Origin: Reticulitermes lucifugus
Taxonomy: Eukaryota; Arthropoda; Insecta; Blattodea; Rhinotermitidae
Reading direction: 5' to 3'
Assembly: GCA_026260175.1 (NCBI GenBank)
Contig: JAKCWW010004325.1
Location: forward strand, 10,850-41,920
Length of the DNA stretch: 31,071 bases
The first letter of the stretch is position 1, and the number at the start of each line of letters is the position of its first letter. The translations under genes and the position numbers were made by a program. The notes below the pieces were generated by a model. It searched no databases, was not told the origin of the DNA, and saw nothing but the letters and a program-made list of their open reading frames with translations. Of this stretch, positions 11,701-20,700 are shown one piece after another.

Positions 11701-14700
11701 CAATATACGAGTCATGCACGTTGCATACTGGATAACTAAGGCTACAGACACACACTCAGAGTATGTAATACTGCTTTTCCATGGCAACAATGGTTATCTG
11801 AACGTGCCTCAATGCTATGTTATACATACGCTGCCTGTCTTGTTTTGTTCTACCTACAAATGTCACAATGACACACCCAACTGAGGAACAAAAAATTGAC
11901 ATGATGACAAATAATTTCAGCAATGATCTTAACAGTGGCAATATGTATGATCTGTGGGTAATAAAGTTACTGAGTAGTAAAGCCTGTGAAAGTAAAAATA
12001 AATGGTGATATGGAGAATCTACCATCCATGACAAGCATAAACTACAAACTAGGCACAAACAGAAAAAATTAGATAACAACAAATGATACAACACCCAACC
12101 TAACCATCATCATACCTACTTACATGAAATTGGCACAACCAAAACACTAACGTAACTGCAGCAAGAATCTTAATGGTGGTAATATCACAACTGAGTTGTG
12201 AAGTCCGTGAGAGTGAATTAATCACTCATGACGGCAATAATATAGAATGTGTGCCATCCACGACAAATGTATGCAAGTTGTTTACAATTCCTTTTCAACT
12301 TACAATATTGTTTATTTCTATAATAATATCAGTAACACAATTATTATTATTATTATTATTATTATTACACGTATATATAATCCTATACCACACATTTTTA
12401 ATACGCAGTGTAGGACTATCATTGGTATGATTGCCCCTCACCTCCATCTATTCCATTATTTCTTATGGGAATATTGTTTTTGATCAAGACCTTTTTGATT
12501 TATGGCCACTTTCTCAAGAACACGACTAGGGCATAAAACATGGGCTACCTGTATATATTTATATCAATGCAGACCTACAAATTAAGGTGGGAAGACGCTT
12601 CATTTAATTATTGCCAACTGTACGAAATCTGTGCATATGTTTCAAAGACTACTTTGGATTGCCAAATATACAAGTGCACAAACACAACATCACTTTTGTT
12701 TAAGTATCTTGAAAACAGTACCCCTTAGGGAAAAAAAAGTGCACTGAGCTAAGTATGCACTTTAAACTTCTCTACAGAGGAAACTTGATTCCCCCAAAAT
12801 ATTCAGTGGTTCTGAAGTCACATTACTAAAGATGGACAAATGGACAAAGCAATTTTAATAGGCACTCTGAAGGGATGGCAATGCACCTGACAAATGATAA
12901 TGGACATGGTCTCCACATATTCAATCCATTTGCATGCAAATCCAGCATCTGCCCCAAGCTGTCTTCATGAGAGAAATACAAGAGAACTATGATACAATTA
13001 TCTTCACTTACAAAATAAAGAAAGTAGGCTAAAAAGGAATATATAATGTACCTTATCTTTCATTCGTGTTTCTTCCTGACGAAATTTCTGAAGAGTACCA
13101 AGCAGTGCACCAAACATTCTTCTATTCCTGAAAGATTAAGCAGATTCATTTTTACAAACACATTTCTAGAAAACAAAGCAGTCCACAAATTACATGCAAT
13201 TCCAGCTTCAGTACAAATTTTAATGAATGCGGCATCACAAACCAATGTTTGATAACTACTGATCTAAGCTGATGTACCAAAGACTTACTATTTGCTTCAC
13301 TACGTGTAGGGAACCAGAGTAGCATAGTGGGTCTAGCGACTATGCTACAGACTGGACAGTGTGGGGTTCAAATCCTGATAGAGGCAAGAGATTGTACTCT
13401 TCCCCAAAATGTCCAGACAGGGGGATCTTTCCCAGGGGTAAAGCGGCCAGCATGTGATATTAACCACTCATCTCCATCTAGTGTCAAGGTTAAACATGAG
13501 TGGAGCTATACCTCTGCTCCCCCATATGCCTTCATTGTGTGGATAGGGACAACTTGACCTTGACCTTCACTGTTTATATGGCCAAGGTCTCTCAGGTTCA
13601 CATCTTGGACATGTCACCCCAAGATGTGGTAAGCTACAGGTAAGGCAACCTATCTAGTTCTGCATAAAAGACAGAAGAAGTGCAATTACATACTTTGGTT
13701 TCGATCCACCACCTTTATATCAGCAGTGCAATGTTTGAAATGTATGTACTTTTGAATAAAAATTGTGTAAGCAAGCTACCTGGCGTGCTCAAAGCCTGCC
13801 AGGCACCTGCCTATCTCAGGAACACTGGAAAAAGGCATAAACAACTTTGTGTCATGTCAAATTTTTAATATGTTCAGCTGGATTTCAATTGAGAAATGGG
13901 GCCCCTTGGCACAATAACAGGCCTATCAAATTTTAACAACGGTTTCTCACCAAACAAAGTGTACCACTGTCCAAGCTGCTATACCAAATCGCATGAACTT
14001 TCTAAACAGACACAATGTGCCAGCCTACACCTCCTGCAACCTGGGAAATCTATCTAAATCCACATCCCATAAACTATGATGGCCTGAAGGACAACGGCCA
14101 TCCACCAGTTGGTGCTGCCATCTTCTCATTCACTAGCAGTTATGATGGGGGTATCAGAGGTGAGTGGCTGAACTTCTTATTTCTTATCCACTGAACAATT
14201 AAGGTGTGTAAATTTTAGGCAACTGCAAATGTACTGGCAATACAGTGAGAATACCCACACTACATATTAGCATACCTAGCTTTGCTTCTTTCGTCTGTGC
14301 TTTGTGCAGCCATGACTTCCTGCCTGGAAGGTAGCTCTTTAGGGGTAGCAATAACACGGGATGAAATTACGGGCTGTCAAAAACATGAAATATCAAGCTA
14401 TAGTTTTATTTCTGACAGTGTTAAAATAAATTACACAGTACTTAGTCCTCTATCGGTAATAATTCACATGACGTCAACCAATAAATTACAGTTAATATTT
14501 TCTGCATTTATCTGTCTGATAGAAGTAGCCTCCAAAACAATTTAATTATTATGATGATGATGACGATCATCATCATCATCAACATCGTCATCATATACAA
14601 TTAGATGGTGAAATTTCAATGCAAAGAATTCTGTCACATCTCAAAAGATTGCTAAAACAAACTTCTTTAAAATTCAGAGTTAGAAAAGCATGTTACACAG

Positions 14701-17700
14701 GCATACAGCATGAGTTTTTAGGTGTGTTCACAAAATTGCAAACAGCGACTATTAGCTTTGTCAGATTTTTCGAAAATCTGTCCACAAAATTCTGACAAGA
14801 ATAACGGGTACTTCACATGACAACATACAGTAGAACCCTGTTAAGAAGTCTTTCAAGGGACCAGAGGATTATGGACTTCTTAAGCGGGAAGCTTATTAAG
14901 AGGGAAGCTTATTAAAAGCAACAGGATTTCGGGACTTTAAAAATCAGACTTCTTACAGGGGAAAACTTCTTATGTGGGTTCTACTGTATGTACATTTATA
15001 AAAGTATCTCACTGGATTCTTGTTAGGATGAGAAATGTTTCAGACAAAAGTCGTAGAGAAAATCAGAACACACATTTTATGTTCAACAACTTTTTTTCCG
15101 AAAAGTGTGCCATTTATGAGATAATGTGGAAAAATATGGTACAGCCAAACAGGCCACAGATGACAACAAAATAAAGCATATGGAATTTTCATGCCGGGTA
15201 ACTAAGACAAGAATACACGCACACACACTCAGCATATTTAATACTTATTGCTTTTTCACAGCAACAATGGTTACACGAACATGCCTCAGTGTTATGTTAT
15301 ATGTACACTGCCTGTCTTGTTAAGGTAGCAGTCACACACAGAGTGTATTTTGCCAATTAACCTTTCAACATCAACCTCTGTGATCATATGCGCTAGACAC
15401 TAGTTGGAATTTAAAATCTATTGTCATTGAAGGGTTAATGATGTCACATCAGTTTGAATCATGCTCTCTCCTCTTTATCACTGGATTTTTTTTGTTCTTA
15501 CAAACTGAGGCCATGTGTTCAGCAACTTCCAGACAAAACTCTAGCAGTGCAACACATGCCACAGTGCAGACAAAATCAAAACAAACAACATACAACATGT
15601 ACAAAGTGTTCAGACCAGCTCGGGGACCCAGACAGCCTCTTATTCAATTGGTACCTGGGTGTAAAGGGGCTGGAGCATGAAGCTGACCACTCAACTCCAT
15701 CTAGTGCAGCGTTATAAGTGAGTAGAACTACACCTCTACTCTGCTATATGCCTTCATGGCATGGACAACAAAAGTTTTTACAGCATTTAAATTACTGCTG
15801 TCCCACATCTCAGACCCCAGACAAACCTTATACTTAAAACCTCTGACTTTGAAGGAGATACAGCAAGTCTCTAAAAGCTGTGAGGTTCAGTGAAATCGTG
15901 ACACCTCATTGCCTGAGAACATTATTCACTGTGAAAGCTTTAAATCCTATTACATGCTTCACCTTGTTTGCAACCTCCTCTTCTTCACCACTATCTCCAT
16001 CCCGCTTCAACTTCGGTGGGCCCGACAACCTGTTGACATATATATATATATATATATATATTTAGCTACAGCAAGACCCTTAATACATTATCACATAATT
16101 CAAAACATAATTTAATTTTAAGACAGTATCAGCATCCACTGGAGAATATATTATTAAGTGTCTTGTATTTTGATGTGATAATTAAAAATTCAGCAAACTG
16201 TCATTTGATGTGGCAATTAAGCCATCTGGAAAGATCTCAGACTGTGCAGAAAGATGGATTAAATTGATATGTTGCCTGATACTACCTGCTATGAAACATA
16301 TAAAAAATCCTACAATCTTGTTACACTACAGTGCAAAAGATGCAGTCAACTATACCTGTTTCCAGTACAAAAACAAAATACAATGGAAACAGGAAAATCT
16401 GTTAGAATACGGAACATTCTCAAGATGGAGGAGAGTGAAACTACTCAAGTATAGTCAACACTGTCAGTTTACCTTAAAGAAATCAGGATGCAACATTTTG
16501 CCAATACTACCATAGACGTCTCTTGGGCACAGAAGAAAGCAAACAAAAGAGCTTTAAGAAAAGGCATCTGATTTCAGCATTACAATGTTCATCTTCAGAC
16601 TCGAACAGTGTCATAATAGGTGAGAAAGGCAAATGGTCTTCTTCAAATGTTTTGGCTTTGGAAAACTGGCCCTAATTCCTGGGCAGTAAGTGCCATATGA
16701 CATGCTCAATGTGAATGAAATTAATGAAATTACTTTGTTTCAAAATGTGCAACCAACAGAACATTTGTAATAATAGACAACATCAGAAGATACACATTTT
16801 GTGTCCACTTTAAATTACTTATGTGTGTACAGTTTCCATTCTGCACAGTCAGTAATTACTGAACACGTGATCAGCATGGTTACTATACAAAAAATTTAAA
16901 TACAATGTAAGCTGTTCTCAACTCACAAAAATTTTGATATTATAAACACAGTGGCTGCTACTTAAAATTTTCCTCACACAAAGAAGCTGCTTAAGAATTT
17001 TGCAGTTCTGAGTCAACTTAAAATATGAGACAAGATAATCCATCTGTAATTGAATAGTTGAGATGGAAAAAGGTGAAAATAGCAAAATGTGGTGAGGCAG
17101 AATCAGTATTCAGGGAACAGTTCCAGCAATAACTGGCTTTTCGTCTATCAGTTGTGCTTGTAAAACAATCATATCGTGTTCAAGAATGTCTCAAAACAAA
17201 GAAGGCAAGACTTTAATGTGGTTTGATGGTGAAAATGAATCATTTCATGCATAATTTATATGTACTGGATGTCAATTTCAATACAGAATTACAAAATAAT
17301 GTGTTCAGACTCACCCTTTCAAGACATTTGCCTATTTAATAAGCCAAATTTGTTGAATTCTTCTGAAAAAGGTCTTCAGAGGGGTTCATTGTATCAATCA
17401 AGGTTAACATTCAAAACATGTTTAAAGTGAACTAACCACTTGGGACATGACTGCAGAATATATACCTGCTAAATACTGTTCTAGGGTCACCAGGCCTTCT
17501 CTTGATGACAGGTGATTCCTCTTCTTCAGGTCTTCCTCCAGGGTCTCGCCGCCCCCTACAATATTTGCACAGCTCAAATGATAGTGCCACAACATGAAAT
17601 CTATCAGTACATTCAAACTAAAACAGTAAAATGTAAGGAAACCTAAACTTCAAAAACCAAATAACAAGATAACACACAGAATTAAAGTTATTTAATTCAA

Positions 17701-20700
17701 TGCTGTACCAGCCACAAGTTAATATGTAATATTTCATATATTATGGGGCCACTGTCCAATATTTGGTCCTCTTTGACAACAATGTAACCACAATCATTCC
17801 AAAACTTATGGCAAAATGCTTGCTTAACCATCTTTGAGGAATAAATTCCTAATGCACATTTCCTTCACTTAATAAATGTATAACAGTACACTTTTTAACT
17901 TCGAATTTGTGACTCAATTATCAATTTTCTGTCTTGCAACTTTGGCTGTTCCATTGTAAAATGTGGTGTTTTGTGTCTGCATTATATCAGAATACCTATC
18001 AGGCATTACATGCAACTGTTTTTACAGGCCAGATTCTTCCAATGACCTTCTTGTAATGCCTAAAGAAATTTCTTTTTACCTCAACTTTTGTTTAAATTTA
18101 AGATTCTTTGGTACCATTTCAGACACAGAGTTCCTTCAGAGCTCTGGTCAGAACGAATCTCAAAGTTTTGCATGTCTCATTCTTTTGTTATCTTTCAAAC
18201 AATCAACAATAATCTCTAAACTATCCAATTACTTCTCCACATTGTCATCTGTTCTTATAATTGCTATAACACTTCATAAACATGGTATTTTTCTCCAGTT
18301 TTCCAGCCTTAATATTGATGCTTTGTTGTAACAAATTACTGCCAATGCTTCTAACAACAGATGAACACTGTGGCAGTAAAATACCTGCTTCAGGTTCTGT
18401 ATAAGTTGGAGAAATTTCTTAACTTGTTCCACGCAGTTGTTAGTCAAACAGCAACGTGGGTGTTAAACATGAGCAAAGCCTGGTGTTTGTGGACCCAGTG
18501 CTCAGTACAACTGGACTCAACTAATGTTCTAATATGAAGGTAAACATTAGAAACCTTCAAATGTTAATGTGAAAGATATGAGGTTCTTAACGAGGTGACT
18601 ATCAAAATTAAGCTTTTGAGAATCTGACTTAGCGTAGTTGGGAGACATGTACCAATGGAATGGAGACACCAACTGCCTCCATCTTAAAAACAGAAGACTG
18701 AGGCAGGAGGTACCTCCAAAACATTGAAGGCCACACACTAGATCATGCGGCGTTACATCACAGAAGGCCACAGTCTTATATATCAGTGTCTCTACTAACT
18801 GACTAAATGACTGACTGACTAACTAACTAATTCCATGACGCAGAGCCCTTCTTGAAAAACTAACAGGTCCTCAGCTACTCAAAAATTTCCTGCATTTTAT
18901 GGTACCCGAAGGTTCATTACCACATTTACAACAGCCTGCCACCTGCCCCTACCCTGAGGCAGATCAATCCAGTCAATGACCTACCAACCCACTTATTGAA
19001 GACCTATTTTAATATTTTTCTCCTATCTACACCTAGGTCTTCCAAGTGGTTTCTTACCCTCAGGTTTCCCCACCAAAACCCTGTATGCAGCTCTCCTCTC
19101 CCCCCCCCATATGTGCTACATGCCCCGCCCCGCCCATCTCATTCTTCTTGATTTTATCATCTGAATAATATTTGCTAAGGAATATACATCATAAAACTCA
19201 TCTTTATGTAGTCTCCTCCACTCCCCCATTACATCATCCCTCGCAGGCCCAAACATCCTGCACAGCACCCTATTCTTGAACACCCTCAGTCTCTGTTCCT
19301 CCCTCAATGTAAGAGACCAAGTTTCACACCCACACAAGACAACAGACAAAATTAGAGTTCTGTATGTTTTAATCTTTATATTTTTGGATAGCAAACTGGA
19401 AGACAAAAGATCCTGAACCGAATTATAGCAAGCATTCTCTGACTTCAATCTGCTCTTAATTTCTTCATGAATGCAATTTTGAATTGTTAAGATAGTTCCC
19501 AAATATTTGAACTGTTCCACACTTTTAAAGAATTTATTACCTCTATATATAGATTGTGATTTTGACCTGCATTCTGTTCATGAGACATCACCATATACTT
19601 AGTTTTCTCAGCATTTACCTCCAGACAAATCTCTTTACTAGTGACTAATAAAGTTTCTGTTTTTTCTTTATAGTATATATGCTTTCACCCCATATATTAA
19701 TATCATCAGCATAAACTGGAAGCCCTCTTGGTTTGCCTGAACCCTCCGAACGGCATATTCTAAAGCAAAGTTGAAAAGCAACGGCAATAAAGCATCTCCT
19801 TTTTTCAAATCATTCTTAACAGGAAATGTGTCAGACAAATTTTTGCCCAACTGGACTCTACCATAGGTTTGTAAAACACCCATTGCATCCACAAAACAAA
19901 CTAAATATCAAAGACTGTTTAACACAAAACTGGTAAATCATGCAGTAACATGATCAGAATTGTGCCAATTCATGACCATTGCTAATGGCTGAAAAGAAAC
20001 ATCAAGTTGGTTATTTTATCCTGCACAGGTGATTCTGACTGGTTAAATTAAATAATGTTACAGTAACTTAGCTTAGCTTATGGTATTCAATAGTAGAACA
20101 TGCACTGTTGTATACTTTTATTATAAACAAGTATCACAAATGTACCTCAGTGGGGTGAATCCACGACCTCGTCCCCTAAATTCCTCAGGCTGAGCTGCAG
20201 GACGTTTCACACCGAGCCTGAAAAAAAAATCACATGCCTGCACTGAAAATGTACCAGAATATCATAAAGAACAGCACACATCAGACTTCTGCAGCATGAA
20301 GTTTATCTAAATAGTAGCCAAAATTCATCTCCTAACTCACTTTCCATTGTCTCCATTACAACAACTAGTCACAGCTCTTCATGGAAATGATTGTTACTTA
20401 TTGAGAGAATCATATGACGTATATAAAACGCACAATTTGATATTATACATTCCACACATTATTCTTATAATCAGTTATATTCACCAACAAATGCACACAA
20501 TAACACATAAATCACACATAAGTCTTCTACTTATGTACAATTTATATCTTAGTGTGTGCATTTGTTGGTGCATATAACGGATTATAAAATGCAGACTTCT
20601 GAACGTTAAAGCAGGTAACACATACAGTAACCACTGCTTTAAAGGTCAAAGAAAAGCCCATGTAAGAACTACCCAAGTTTGCAACGCTAAAATATAACAA

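Larger units (their letters stand above)
6975..13051 (-). other. PNN: PNN intron 4
   Basis: The largest intron, 6.1 kb. It holds a SINE-like piece, a Penelope-tail-like motif, a pogo element, a Penelope GIY-YIG fragment and the first copy of a dispersed repeat. Nothing is recognised at 7295-8185, 10340-11250 and 11850-13051, apart from an ATT microsatellite. Confidence 0.85.
13128..17465 (-). other. PNN: PNN intron 3
   Basis: A 4.3-kb intron with two SINE copies, repeat copy 2 carrying a MITE, and microsatellites. Nothing is recognised at 13670-14540 or 16070-17465. Confidence 0.85.
17556..20145 (-). other. PNN: PNN intron 2
   Basis: A 2.6-kb intron holding a DVTPC-type repeat and an RTE LINE. 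Nothing is recognised at 17556-18540; an open frame at 17963-18331 has no resemblance I know. Confidence 0.8.

Noticed and set aside
11756..12094. 112-codon hydrophobic minus-strand frame
   Set aside because: Partly inside the dispersed repeat, no family resemblance, no good splice context.
12173..12483. Overlapping frames with Leu or Ile runs
   Set aside because: Generated by the ATT microsatellite.
13320..13375. Possible tRNA gene
   Set aside because: A and B boxes are present, but no acceptor stem, and the body recurs elsewhere; it is a SINE.
14551..14595. Possible CRISPR-like or regulatory repeat
   Set aside because: Simple trinucleotide tract without spacers in a eukaryotic intron.
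17422..17616. 64-codon minus-strand frame 'GGGETLEEDLKKRNHLSS'
   Set aside because: Looks pinin-like in composition, but it is out of phase with exons 2 and 4; the spliced frame over the same bases is the right one.
17963..18331. 122-codon plus-strand frame
   Set aside because: No recognisable domain, AT-rich hydrophobic composition typical of random frames, and it lies inside an intron on the opposite strand.
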